From contig JAYGXS010000004.1 in the NCBI GenBank assembly GCA_036362985.1, forward strand, positions 17,808,081 through 17,872,080: a stretch of DNA of 64,000 nucleotides, written 5' to 3'. Numbering within the stretch: position 1 is the stretch's first letter; each line of letters starts with the position of its first letter. The notes beneath the pieces are model-generated. The model worked only from the letters and a program-made list of their open reading frames with translations, searched no databases and was not told the DNA's origin. This document shows, one piece after another, positions 11,352 to 23,639 of the stretch. This DNA comes from Ligula intestinalis. Taxonomy: Eukaryota > Platyhelminthes > Cestoda > Diphyllobothriidea > Diphyllobothriidae. Made by a program: the position numbers and the translations under genes.

Positions 11352-14300
11352 GTAAGTGGATGCTTTTTCCGTTCTTACTTTTAATGTAACTTATATGCCT
11401 TAATCTAGGTGGAGACTTAAACTTTGACTTAGCTGACCATAATTGTCAGGCGTAGGTGTTCACAGAGAGCCACTGCTGTTAACACCTTCCAGTGGTGTTG
11501 CGACGGAGTCAGATATGGTGGTTTTCACATTGGGCGAAAGGTTTGCCGATGATGAGACTGGGCGCAAAGTCTAGTAGCAATCAAGTGACTATCAATTAAG
11601 TTTATTGTTTTTGAGTGTAAACCTACTTTTTCTTTCGATACCCAACGACTCTCGGATAAATATCAAGTGTAGAGAAAATGGGAGGCCCAAACATCGGTAA
11701 ACCCTTCCGTATTGAGTGCTTCACTACATGTGTGAAGTGAGAAGCCGGTAGCAATAGGCACAAAAGGAACCCGGAAATCTAGGGAGTTCTTTGTCATTTG
11801 AGAGCCCCGAGACTATTGAATAAACGAAGTTGAAATGCGTAATACGGAAACATAAAAGTGTGCGCAAAAAGTTCACAAGCTGTCGAAGTATGTGTCTGCA
11901 GAAAATACTGATAAAACAATGGACAGTCCTTAACCAACGTCAAAAATCACTTTGATTTCTCTATTCCCCACGCACTGGACAACCTCCACTAAATGCAGAA
12001 CTTCGGCCATTCGTCAAAACTTTAAAATACTGTTAAGGTTAAAAGTCAATGCGAAAAACACCTATTTATAGTATTTCGTGATGGGTTTCTACAGATACTT
12101 AACATTTGACAGAGTTTACGGCTTTAAGTTTCTACGCATCGTTCGTACGCCGCCCATGTGGCGAGGCCGGCATGTTGAATTTATTGGGACTATGAGCAGC
12201 GTCGGATATAGGGGAGATCGTGAGAAGTATTCGTAAGGCAACTTATGATAATAATGCATTAGTATCATTACAACGAAGAACGCAGACGCCTTTCTGCCGG
12301 AAGTTATCCGGATAGCAAACACCTACAACGACCTAAAGAGACCCCGTACTTTTTCAGGACGATGCTTAACCGAAAGTTTCCTTTGCCACCCAATGGAAGC
12401 ATTTAACACGTGCTTACCACAGTTTCCTCCCACGCCAAATTAGAAACCAATAGCATTAGCTAACGAGACAAGACTCATTTCAAGGTATACAGTCAGGCGT
12501 ATGATATGACAGCCAGGCATTAAGAATAAAACGCATCACTTGGAGTAATAAGAAGATTCAGAAGAGTATTTGGCGAGCATACGTAGCTGTTGATAAATTC
12601 TTTTCGGGCCGTTACATTTATATAGGGAGGGGATACAAAGTAACATGCTGGTAATGAGGTTATCACAACACGCAACTTAGTCATGAGGATGAGAGAGGTG
12701 GCGTGGGGTTGATGGTAATCAGCTGTTTGCAAGTTGATGAGGGTTTGTTGAGTCCGGATAGGAGATAGTGGAAGGGGGGAGGATTGAAACGGTAAAAAGC
12801 CCGAAAAGATGCAGGTAGTTACGTAACCGTTGGCCAAGCCAAGCTCGGGGCTTGCAGGAGGTTCTTCTGCGCGCACAAGATAAGAAGAGTTGTATTGGTC
12901 TAAGTCGTGGTTGTACTCGGATCACTACAATCATTAGGTCGAATCCCAGGCTCTTTTCTAACAGACAGAGGTCACCAGGATGAGGGCTTTATTGCGCACA
13001 GAACCGCATGTGGCTTTCTCAGGCAGCAGGCAGGCAAGTAGCCCTTGTTGGATCCGGAACCGCGCCGGGTGGGCCTCAATTCCGGCGGCAAGGAGGAGGA
13101 GTCGGAGCAGCGTAGTCAAGAGGGGCTGCTCTGTCATAAAAATAAACAGATGGAGAGGAGAAGAGATGCATCCACCATAGGGAGGTTTGGTGTAGCAGAC
13201 CTTGGCCGCCCTAAGCGCGCGTGGGAACGCGGTCGAAGACGCGTCTGCTGTGGTTCCCGTCTCAGGCGGCAGTGGCCACTGGCGAAGCGAGGTCAAGTGG
13301 GGTGTAATTGTTGTTGCATTTGCCCGAGGGGGGTGCCGAGTCTTGAGACCTATGCTGCGTCGGTTTATGGGGCGTGTTGAAGTGACCCCTGTGAAACTGT
13401 GACTAGTTGGGCACCCGCGTGTGCGTGCGTGTGAGTGAGTGCGTGTGTGCATTTGAATGACTTCAGTTCATTGTTTTAAGGTCATTGAGTCGGTAGCAGT
13501 GGCCTGCAAAGGCTGATGACGTCGGGGGCCGCAGACATTGAAGAACGACGAGGATTGACAGGCATTATGGCCGTCCGCCACATAGGTAAAGGCACCAGCT
13601 TGACATTTTCGATTTACACTGGAAATAATTATCAGAGACAGCAATATATACACGTTATGTTTGCATAAGAGATACAATATATTTAACTCATGTAGTTGAT
13701 CGGCCACTTCACAACAATTGGGATAGCTGAGTGGTTATATAGGATATTGAGGTGTGGCGGAGTGCCATAATTCTCCCCCTTTCGTTCTTCAAGGCTCGCT
13801 GTCCCATAGTCGTGTCGTCACAAACAACCGTTTAAATGCTTTCCTTCACTGGCGACCCTGCCTCCCGAGGCTTGACCTCGCAGCTGCTTCTGGCTAACCG
13901 ATAACAGCTGCGTCAACGTCCCCCGTCCTTCGGCGTTCCTGCAGTCCGGACAGTTGACCTCAGCCTAATAAGCCCACCTCCCTAAGAGCTACTTAACGCA
14001 ACACTTCCGGCCAGCACACCAGAGGACCTTTGCAGGTGACACCCCCTCGGGCTAATTGCAACGCAACACTCACAGACCACTTGAACTAGCTTCAAAATCC
14101 TACTAAAGCAACTGTCATCACCCCACACAACAGACAGTCCACACTCTCAGGCCTGGTTGGACGCAGTCAGGACCAGCCCTGGCTTTGCCAGTGGCCACTG
14201 CCATCGGAAACTGCAACTGAGAGTTCTGTATACAATAAGCCTTTTCCTTCTGGTGACTCTTGCCTTTTAACTTCCAACCTGGAATTCGACCTGATGACTG

Positions 14301-14958
14301 TAGTGATCTAGACACAACCACAACCTAGACCCCTACAGAGGTGCCCCATGCAGCTGCTACCAGATCTTGCCGTTAATTCCCAAAAGCTAGCCTCTCCTCG
14401 ATAACCACAACGACCTGCGGGCTTATCGGAATAGGAATATCCCGCTAATACTGCTCCGCTTCCCTTCTTATGCCTCCTTCTTCCACCTACATCAAAATGT
14501 CCTACAAAGAAGACAACAACACTGCAGGCAGCGAACGCTAACATGGGCCACTGTTCCACCAAACAGAGCCATGAGCTATTGCAGCCATATGGAATGTGTT
14601 AGTAGCCTTATCTAGGGATTTAGGGCGTACACCTTAGGGGAGGGGGCGGAGCTCGAACTGGAATCCTCAAAATACTGGATTCACGTCATCTGCTCACTGA
14701 TCATGGCCTGGAGTTGTACTACGCACGGTCCAAACGATCAAACAATCCACCTCCTCGTCCCCACACCGTTGGCTTTTGCAGTTAGTCTTCTCATTCGGGC
14801 AATTTTAACAACCTGTCTGAAGAAAAAACGGTTTTAATCGTTTAAAAGCTGACGTAACACAAGTTTGACGCCGCTGGCCGCAGTACTATGTTTATGGAAA
14901 ATTAGTTGTGCCAACTTCTCACATTGTGTTTTTTGTTTTTTACTCATGAACAAAACAG
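11352..14958. other. intron of the EPS8-like gene, with a GC-rich island
   Basis: This stretch is intron if the exon chain is right. From about 12,950 to 14,560 it is markedly GC-richer, with CpG-rich runs and a GTGTGC microsatellite near 13,420. Open frames occur on both strands there (for example 12,958-13,452 on the -). They look like a by-product of base composition. An AATAAG-type signal near 14,235 and a perfect pol III box-A-like string near 13,733 (without a box B) hint at an old retroelement, but I cannot name it. Confidence 0.4.
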
Positions 14959-15103
14959 TGCCATGTTTCAAATGAAACGTCTTTTATTTGGATTGACTGC
15001 TCTGCAAAATAACATTCTTTACGCTGATAAAGTCTTAATTGAATTTAGCTTTCAAGCCGACACTCCGTCCTTGGATCCACGACAACTCTCCGCGTTCTCT
15101 TAC
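14959..15103 (+). CDS. candidate exon within the EPS8-like gene (unrecognised peptide)
   Basis: A T-rich tract precedes an AG at 14,957-14,958 and a GTAAGT donor begins at 15,104. The 145 nt between are open in the frame needed after the 11,018-11,351 exon: one base completes the codon, then 48 codons follow and end in phase 0. The peptide (about 48 residues, mixed hydrophobic and charged, ending Asp-Pro-Arg-Gln-Leu-Ser-Ala-Phe-Ser-Tyr) is not one I recognise in EPS8. Support is splice signals and phase only. Confidence 0.25.
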
Positions 15104-16661
15104 GTAAGTCCAATTCAAGGTTTGAAAAAACCATCGTTTAAACATAAACAGTAACTCCTGCTCTGCAGTGGCTCGTACTGATAATTGCACGATGCGAAAA
15201 GGTTGAAAAAAAACTATCTCTGACAAGACAAACAACCTGAGTCCTACTGCTCACAGCGCGCGGTCCTCAGATCACATGCCTAATATGTATAGAAGAATCT
15301 AGAAGAAACATAAACGGATTTACTCCAAAAACATACATTGCATAGGCATCTCTCTTTTTTCTACCCAAAGGAACTAAGACCGCGAACGTCAAGCGAGAAA
15401 TCTTATCATTCTTCCCGATTCTAGAAAATCCTAGCGGGTGTGATTATTATTAAAACCGGTGGGAATCCAACGTTGGATTTCATATATAGGAGAATATTTT
15501 CCAGACTTTGTAATCTACCATGTGCCCTTGGCGGTCTGATGAAAGATAGCAGTATATGCTTGAATCAAATCTAACAAAGGCATAAATTCATAGGGTCTTA
15601 CAGCTTGGGTGTGTGTGTGTTAGTTTGACCATCGCAACCGATGATGTCCACCGTTTGCCCGAGAGCCGGGACAGTGACTGTGGTCAGGCATAGTGAAAGA
15701 AGACGCACCGCCATCTATTCCACCTTAAATCCTCTCCTATGCATCAAACAATGACAAGAAAAAGTCGAGATGACCGAGCAAAAATCAGGCGTAAGCCGCT
15801 ATCTTTAGATGCAGTCAGAAACACCGCCTTACTTACTTTTTGATGACAGCAGACTTGGCGTGGGTACTGCTGCACTTTCTAACCTCACTCACCCAAAGTA
15901 GGTATCTAGCCAGAATGTAGTAAGCCAGGACAGGTACTGCTTTTTCTAATACGACAAACTAGGGGTGCAACTGAAGGAGAGTATTGCTAGTACTATTTCT
16001 GGCTCTATTATTAGTCAGTAAGTGACGCTGATTAAAGTCAGCACTGGGCCCATATCCACACAATTTTAACAAGAGGTGCAGTAGCACTGGTACTAGCATT
16101 TACGCTACAATTTGTCAGAGGTCAGATCATAATCCTTCTAAAAAGGTGCGCTAACAGTACGGTACTAGAGGACAACAGTGTTGCTGAGACTGCAATAGGC
16201 TAACAGCTTAGACTAGGCTTTGAGGACAAGTGTACACTAACGAATCTACGCAATCCTAAGCTAAGAGACTCGAATGCGTAAACCAAGAGGTATATTTGTG
16301 TTTAATTCGAGTAATAAAGTTACAGCCATGTAGATTTTAAGGTAAGCTAGATAAAAATTATGTATAGCTAATAAGACATATTAACTACTGCTGTCACATG
16401 TTACGAAGTTTGGGCTAGGATACTCGTGCTAGAGGTAACATGCCACTGCTAGGAGCGTTAATTCTATTGCTCATACATACTAAGACCAGCGGATACTATA
16501 TCCTAGTAATAGACTCCTATAATTGTATCAGTTGCTCATATGCATAATATTATTCCAACAAGCATAACAGATGGAAATATGAGCTTACGCGCGTCCAAAA
16601 TTTCATCTGAGCTGATTTTTAAGACACCCGGGCGACCGTCTACGTCCGGTAGATATGTGTG
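15104..16661. other. intronic or intergenic, nothing recognised
   Basis: No gene, RNA or classifiable repeat is visible. A short GT run lies near 15,608. Confidence 0.5.
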
Positions 16662-16796
16662 ACAGGTTTTTATTAATTACCTTTAACTGCTTCTCATACA
16701 CTATCTCAATGAAAATTTGGCCATTATTGCCTACCACTAGTATTTGAAGTCAATTCAGTACCGTCTTGTTCATATTTATGATTGCACATAAAACGT
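16662..16796 (+). repeat. 135-bp segment nearly identical to 23,714-23,848
   Basis: Aligned without gaps, this stretch differs from 23,714-23,848 at only about three positions. The homology stops abruptly at both ends (ATAAAACGT is the last shared string). The 23.7-kb copy sits inside a diverged tandem duplication, so this segment looks like a recent transfer out of it. The PLE tail starts about 55 bp downstream. Confidence 0.75.
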
Positions 16797-16852
16797 TGAA
16801 ACTACAGAAACCTTGGATTTATTGCCGCAGACTGATCAATGCTCATGAATAT

Positions 16853-16949
16853 TGAGAAGAAGAAGACTCGATCGCTGGGACAATATGTTTATTCGCCTGA
16901 CGTTTCGATATCCGTCGCGGATTCGTCATCAGAGACATGAGTAGCAGAA
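16853..16949 (+). mobile_element. Penelope-like element 3' tail fragment
   Basis: This unit has the order GAAGAAGAAGACTCGATCGC..., GTTTATTCGCCTGACGTTTCG and TCGTCATCAGAGACATGAG. It parallels the 3' end of the PLE read on the - strand at 28,565-28,650 (GAAGACGAAGATGCGATCAC..., TTTGCCTGACGTTTCG). Only the tail is present, so this is a strongly 5'-truncated copy in + orientation. There is no coding content. Confidence 0.55.
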
Positions 16950-17678
16950 TATTGTTAGGACGTAACTGTTGCTCTGAACAACTTTGTCCGATACCTGCTA
17001 ATGACCAAATGCTAAGGACCAGGTGGGTTCTTTGCTATGTCAAACTGGAGAATAAAATATTATCAAGTGTAATAAAATAGGTGGTGGGCGTTGTTTGTGT
17101 GCAGCAAGCGCATAACGAATAACGTTACATGTGAATTGGGGGGAATCTCCGTTCCTAGTAAAGTAATTGGCTGCCTATTGTAGCGCAGCCAATTTAAATA
17201 TGTACACGCTTGGCCTTTATCAACTAGTCACTTTTTAGTTGGAAATCATGAAGTTTGTCCTTTTAAAAGACGAGAAATTTTAAGGACTTCCTCATACTAG
17301 CTCTTGGTAGACCCAGTAACAGTGGTTTTCTACGTGTCCTGTTAACAGATAATATGTTTTGTTTCCAAATAACTTTGAAAAGTACATCCATTCGGTAATA
17401 AAGGCCTGCAACGAAATGAGCCTTCAATGCGAGGTCAAATACAGCACCGTATTCAGGACAAACGCGATGAATTTATCATAGCAAATGACATTTCCGAATA
17501 TTAGCAATGCAACCTCGTCAGTGCTCTTCGCTGCCCTCTTGTTGGATGTAAACTCCGAAATGATGTACCCTAAAACTTGGGTCCACCGTATTCGAAACTC
17601 TGATTAGTTCATGAAATCCAATTTTAAAAAAATTCTGCAAATATTCCCATGCTTAATTTGAGAAGTCAAGTTGGCAAA
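16950..17678. other. no recognisable gene
   Basis: Nothing is recognisable here. Positions about 17,630-17,677 resemble 28,370-28,410 (CTGCAAATATT...AGAAGTCAAGTT), a shared fragment of an unknown repeat cut by the gap. Confidence 0.5.
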
Positions 17679-18078
17679 NNNNNNNNNNNNNNNNNNNNNN
17701 NNNNNNNNNNNNNNNNNNNNNNNNNNNNNNNNNNNNNNNNNNNNNNNNNNNNNNNNNNNNNNNNNNNNNNNNNNNNNNNNNNNNNNNNNNNNNNNNNNNN
17801 NNNNNNNNNNNNNNNNNNNNNNNNNNNNNNNNNNNNNNNNNNNNNNNNNNNNNNNNNNNNNNNNNNNNNNNNNNNNNNNNNNNNNNNNNNNNNNNNNNNN
17901 NNNNNNNNNNNNNNNNNNNNNNNNNNNNNNNNNNNNNNNNNNNNNNNNNNNNNNNNNNNNNNNNNNNNNNNNNNNNNNNNNNNNNNNNNNNNNNNNNNNN
18001 NNNNNNNNNNNNNNNNNNNNNNNNNNNNNNNNNNNNNNNNNNNNNNNNNNNNNNNNNNNNNNNNNNNNNNNNNNNNNN
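17679..18078. other. assembly gap (400 N)
   Basis: A run of exactly 400 N. The round length suggests a scaffolding estimate, so distances across it are uncertain and an exon could be hidden here. Open frames running across it are artefacts. Confidence 1.
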
Positions 18079-18348
18079 AATTAAACAAAAATAGCAACTA
18101 ACCGAACAAAATTTATAAATGCAGACGAAAATCAATTTGCAATTTGCGCAATATTTAGTATTAATAGCCCCCAAATGCACAATTTTATTTTATATTTACC
18201 TTAATACCGCTTTTAAATTACCGTCAATCCGGGGAATTTTGAGTTGCAGGAAACCTGTGAACTGTGACTATGCGTAAAATATACTTTTAGATAATGCATT
18301 GGATCTTTGGGGTTTATATATAGATTTAAAACCTTTTTAATATTGTAG

Positions 18349-18388
18349 AAGGGTTCAGATGATGGTGAAGATGAAGATGAAGGTGAAG
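18349..18388 (+). CDS. 40-nt acidic micro-exon candidate (EPS8-like gene)
   Basis: The acceptor TTTTTAATATTGTAG ends at 18,348 and a canonical GTAAGT donor begins at 18,389. In phase 0 the 40 nt give Lys-Gly-Ser followed by ten residues made only of Asp, Glu and Gly, ending in phase 1. The phase fits after the candidate exon 14,959-15,103 and before the SH3 exon if its acceptor is the AG at 34,255-34,256. An acidic linker ahead of an SH3 domain is reasonable, but GAA/GAT repeats can also mimic coding sequence. Confidence 0.35.
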
Positions 18389-21300
18389 GTAAGTTATTCA
18401 ATTTTCTTAAAAGCCAATCGCATGCAAATATGCAGTATGTTAATAAATTCGCCTACGATAAACATACAGCAGCAGACGATTGAAGTAGTTCTTCTTATCT
18501 GCTGCCTTTTGTTATCAGCTGGTTTTAAGACAATTGAGGAAATCGTTCGTCCGGTTAAAACATATGTTAAATATATTACTTCCGGCCTTTTTTCAGCCGC
18601 TGGGAACACAGTAGGCGGTATTAGGCCCTCAAGTATGATAAGAAAGTTATTTTTTACCACCGTGACGCACTCTGCATGCGTCGGAAATCGTGAAGGTTTA
18701 ACGAATAGGGTAATATATGGAAACAAGTTAAAAATATCTCGACAAGGATGAGGAAATGCAAAGTGTGTAAGCGCGAAATCTATATACCCGTAGACGAGAC
18801 AAAATGTTATTTGGAACAAATAAACTCCTATGTACTTTCCTTCTTCCTTGAAACAGTTGAAAAATTTGTAGATTGAGGAGTTTTTAACCCCAGGACTACT
18901 GCGTCCGAAGTCCAAAGGGGTAGCAAGAAGATAAAAGGGAGATGATTGGACAGCCAAAAGGCTCATATGAAGCAGGTGCGAATATATTTTCCTCACTAGG
19001 AAGATAAATGTTTGGCTGCAGTGAAAAAGAAAGTTTATACAGATTTCATGTGACTGGTGGTTTATTTTGAATATCTTTGAGATGTGTCAAGGGTAAGTTT
19101 GCAAACAATGCGGGTTGGCCAAGTAGGTGCCTAATGATTTTGCATAATTCCCTCAGTCCTCCATGACTTAAAGGTGCGACCGAACACAAATAGCTGCGTG
19201 TACAGGTGCAATTCAACCGCCGTTTACGACCACTTCCACCGTCTGTCCCGCTCTGGGTAGAGACAGGAGCGACGATTTCTGTGTTATTTAGTTTAAAGTG
19301 GCATTAAACTTGCGCAGTATCTATCTCAGTCGCATCTCCTGCACTTACCTTTGTCCAGTATCAAGGCAGAGTCGCGAGAACCGGAGGTGGGATCAGGCAC
19401 CGGGAGTTTTTGAGGCGTGATCCTCTGTCTCGTTCTACTACAGAACATGTGTTTCATTTGCTATATGTGTGTTTTCCCAATAATAACTGTCATGCCAAGA
19501 TCTGTTTCTCGTGTGGTTCTAGCGCACATAAGCTATGTCCAATGTAGGCACCTCTACATGCGAGCCACATTCGATTTTGAAGTCATGTCAGTGAATTAGA
19601 AAGCGACCACGGGTACCACCAGTCACCTGGGATTACTAACGTGATGGATGCGCAAATTTTTGCGGTCTTTCACCGCAGCATTCGTTTATTTTGATGAGAT
19701 ACCTATTAGACCGGTTGACATCAATCCTTATAGCAATATATACGACTCTAAGCGGCCTACCAATCGGAATTATTTTACGATTAAACAGAGAGTCAGTCTT
19801 AATGACTCCTTTTTTGGGCTATCATTAACCGAAAATGCAATTTATGGAAGTTTTAATTGTGACCTGAAAATCATTAAGCTGCCTGCACTCGCAGTTTTGG
19901 GCAATTGCATTTATATGAAGTTATTTTTTTCATTCTATTCAGTTATCCCAAAAACTCCTACCACAAGAATGGAGCCAGTCAAGTTGCCATCGATTGCAAT
20001 CCACGATACCCAATTTACGTCAGTTCCCAGTATTTATTTTGTTGAATGACTGCTCAGAGTACTTTTTGGCACATACAGTACTGCTTTAAGTTCTTAGACT
20101 TGGAACTTACTTTGAGAACTGGTTTGAAAAATCCCGCTTCAACGGAACTCAGTCTTACTTTAGCTTGCTTTGGGTAATTGTTTTTTTCTGTAATTGGCAC
20201 AGTAATTAACCCCTTAGCTATCATTATCTAATTTCCGGGTAGCGAAAATTAATTTACAGTATCAGCTTCGTGATATATAATGGGCGTGGGAAATGCCAAC
20301 AGACAGTGGTCATTTTCAGGGAAGAGCCTTTTTCAGTGCAACAAGGGGTGAAACAGACCTCTCAATATACTAAGAAGAGATGGTTAAAAGAAACGTTTAT
20401 TTATGTTTGAATGTATAAGATGCCGCATTCGGCTACCTGCCTTCCTCACATCATCAGTTACTGTAGCAGAAATGTCATCACAAGTGGGATTTCCATTAGT
20501 AAACGCCACTGCACATCAACTTTTGCCGATCGTCGTTTTTTCACAGAAGAGTAAGGTCAGTGGTAGGAGAAAGAGAGAGGCTTCAGAAGGAAAATATGCT
20601 ACCGCTGAAATATAAGATTTATTGGCTTGCCACTTGGAATTCTCACTCAAATCCATCATCAGAGAGACAGGCAGAGATAAGTGTACTCGTGCCGACCAAT
20701 CACATGCAATATACTACTGACGACATTAAAGTGTATCGCTTAGAGTGGTTGATGCGATGCTCACCTCAAAGTAGCAAATTGCCATATTTGATCAACGTTG
20801 TTGATGCTCGGCGTGGTGAATACTCAACGACTCGGTTCTAACCTCAAATTGTTGATCCCACACGGCTAGTAACTGTGTCCAGCCAAAGTCACAGCACTTA
20901 CTATAGAGGCGGAGGTCATTTTGACTGTCAATGGAAGATGACACGGATGACCAAGTCTGAAACAGCTTGTTGCTCATTTGACTTTCGCCCCTTGCGCAAG
21001 GTTCAATCGTATTAAACCTGCAGGTTTTAATTGGTCCCGTTGAATAAGACGTGACCTGAGAGCTCGCATCCGTCGCACTGCCGCAGTATGTTCGGCCATC
21101 CACGTCTAAGTGATCTGATTGGTTGTCTGATGTAAATGCTTCGTACACCAGATCCGGTAAGCGACTCCCATCGTTTCTTCACGAGACAGTGGATTTTTGG
21201 CATCTTTTAAGCGCCTGATTGCTCCCTTTTGTTTCTGCGCAACTCCAACTTCAAGTAGTCTAAGGGTAGGCATGACGGTTTCCAAGATGCCAACGTCTGC

Positions 21301-21520
21301 GAAAATTGAGGGCCATACACTTTGGTTCTCCGGTCATCAAGCGCAATGTTCTTCTGCCTCACGATTCTGTACCGAGGCCTTAGCTACGTGTGGAGGGCGC
21401 GGACGATGAACAGTTCGAACGAAATGAGTCGAATTTAAAAATAGTCAACACACCAAAAATCAATATCCGTAAAGAAAATGCAGCAATGACCAGATAGTGT
21501 GTAGACTCGTAGGTAAGCAT
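18389..21520. other. intronic; several unexplained open frames
   Basis: Three frames are longer than expected but match nothing I know. They are 18,394-18,996 on the - strand (200 codons, hydrophobic), 18,359-18,751 on the + (130 codons, overlapping it) and 19,648-20,049 on the + (133 codons). The last follows a good acceptor (TTTCACCGCAG at about 19,677) and contains a PTNRNY string reminiscent of EPS8 linker sequence, but no convincing donor follows. No other feature is recognised. Confidence 0.35.
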
Positions 21521-22017
21521 TGTTAGGATAGTAGCTGAACCAAATGCTAGCAACATTTGAAGGCTTTCCTGAGGCGTCGAGCCTAGCCAAGTGTCTTTGT
21601 TAGCTCTGACCGCACACAGGCGATGACTGTCCGCGCGAGATGACCTTAACCTCTGGAGAGGACACAGATGCACGCGCTCACTCGCGCACGCCACTTGTCG
21701 CAGTTGTCCCAATGCGCCAATCAGGCTACAGGCGAACGCGCACTCGACATTACCTTAGAAGCCACTGTCACCCCTGACACAGGAGAGGTGCATCACACGC
21801 GGAAAAGGAGGACACCACAGTCCGCTCCCAATGCCGGAGCTTGCCCCCGAGGCGAGACGAAGAGCGCGCTGGAGGTCAACCAGCGGCAACAGCCACCCGA
21901 GAGAGCTCCCCCGGGTTTTGTACACAATAAACCCTTATTCGGATGGATTCCAGAAGTATTCCCGTCTTATTGTGTTCTTCCTTCGGGATTTCAATAAGGC
22001 GTAATTCGACGGTGACA
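21521..22017 (+). mobile_element. possible solo LTR
   Basis: A GC-rich block of about 500 bp begins TGTTAGG and ends GTGACA. It carries a polyadenylation signal (AATAAA at 21,926-21,931) about 90 bp before its end, as an LTR would. No target-site duplication is visible, and no gag-pol frame, primer-binding site or second LTR is present in the window. It could equally be another repeat. Confidence 0.25.
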
Positions 22018-23639
22018 CACGTCAGATTTCATTGTTATAACACTAGCGATGCGTAACTCGTCGTTATATAAAGCATAGCATCGAAGGGATCCCAAACACG
22101 GTGAATGCGATGTCTATCAATCAAAGTTCGCCCATAAATGCGGGATAACTGCGTTGTATAAATCGTGCATTTCTTGCGCCCGTTTTCTGAGACTCGCTGC
22201 GAGGGTGTGTGGTGGAGGAAAATCCAAAACGCTCCACTAATAACCTTCTTGTTTACGTGATTGTATCTCTTTCTAATCTGGTTCCTGGAACTACTAAACG
22301 GTTCTTTAAACTCACATTAACTGCATGCGGGCTCTGCAGAGGAGGCAGGATTGCTTTCACGCGTAGTTCACTTTAACCAAAAGGTGGGCACCGGCAGCTT
22401 TGTTAAATGACCAGTGCACATCTATCAGTTAGCCTGCCTCTTAAAACAGATTATATGAGTTAATCAAAAGGCGCCTTGTTAAATGAATAAATAAGCATTG
22501 CCAAGGCTTATCACCGTCTGGAAATAAGTGGTACTGTATACAATCCTGTCAAGGTTAATCAATTAAATACCCGCCACCAAATCAACACAAGATAGTCTTC
22601 TGCCTCTCTACAGGGCTCAACTGACTCAAATTAAACTGATACTTCAACGTGCATGACTGCAACAGTGACACTATAGACATGCTTGTGGACAATTTCAGAT
22701 TCTCAATGTTGTAAAGTCATTTAATTATTTTGATCGAATACCGGTGCTGCTCACTACTGTCCACAAAGAAAGACTAGATCGACAACGCGGGATTAAGGAT
22801 AACTCTCCGAGACTCTCTCACATTTTCATTCTTTATGTGGGGGCTCTGGATTCCCCCGTTCATCTCCTACCATGCCACCAATTATTAGGAATAGTTAGGG
22901 GAACGGAAAAGAAGTGGCTCGAATAATGGTGATCTGGCATGCCAGTGAACGACCTATCCACAACAGTCGTGTACTTTTCCTGAGGTACTACTCCGCAAAT
23001 GCGGGTGCATACATATTTGTTAGGCGACGTGTTTTCGCCAATACTGACATCTGTAACTGTTACTATGATGCTCTGTGCTGGGAGGTGACCAAAATATAAG
23101 TTTTATGAGAATAAAAAAGTACTTGACTATTTTTTGCTCTAGAAGTGCTGTTGACCCTATTGATGGTGATATGTCGATCTGAAATCCAATGCTGATGACA
23201 AGAACTGATAATATTTTTTCGCGTGATTTCGAAGGAATCCAACTAAATATCAGCTGTTTTTGGTGTTGTCAGGCCATTATTACCGATTGGAAAAGAACTT
23301 CACTGATACGCTTAAAATAAAATGTATGTTGAATTAACAGACAATTTACGGCAAAATACAGTCATTTTATTGGTCGAAATAATAGCTATTCGCACGCGGA
23401 CACCTATATTTCAATAGAATGCTTCCGTAGGTTATTTATCTGATTTTAGATTTGTTCCTTTTTTTAGTTATCAAAACCGAACAAACTCGCGGAACCGCAT
23501 CAATGATACCGCATCCTTAGTAAGCCGTGTGGTAAGAGGTTTTCATATATTTTCAATAATTTTCCAGCCTAAGAATTTTTTAAAAATCAACCGCTGCTAT
23601 CAGACTAATTGTGCCGTATCGTAATTTCTTGACGCTGAC
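22018..23639. other. no recognisable gene
   Basis: No gene or classifiable repeat is visible. Open frames at 22,744-22,926 and 22,914-23,099 are short and unremarkable. Confidence 0.5.

Noticed and set aside
12910..12945. Box-B-like GGTCGAATCCC as part of a tRNA
   Set aside because: No box A upstream at usable spacing.
12958..13452. 164-codon - strand frame with His/Thr/Arg-rich start
   Set aside because: It lies in a GC/CpG-rich block where both strands are open (111- and 66-codon frames opposite). The start is a translated GTGTGC microsatellite; no domain is visible.
13728..13790. Perfect box-A-like string (TAGCTGAGTGGTTA) as a tRNA gene
   Set aside because: No box B at the right distance and no cloverleaf can be drawn.
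17649..18180. Open frames of 137-175 codons across the N run
   Set aside because: They consist almost entirely of unknown bases; the frame is open only because N cannot give a stop.
19648..20049. 133-codon + strand frame as an EPS8 linker exon
   Set aside because: The PTNRNY similarity is only a few residues and no good donor follows; left as an unexplained frame.
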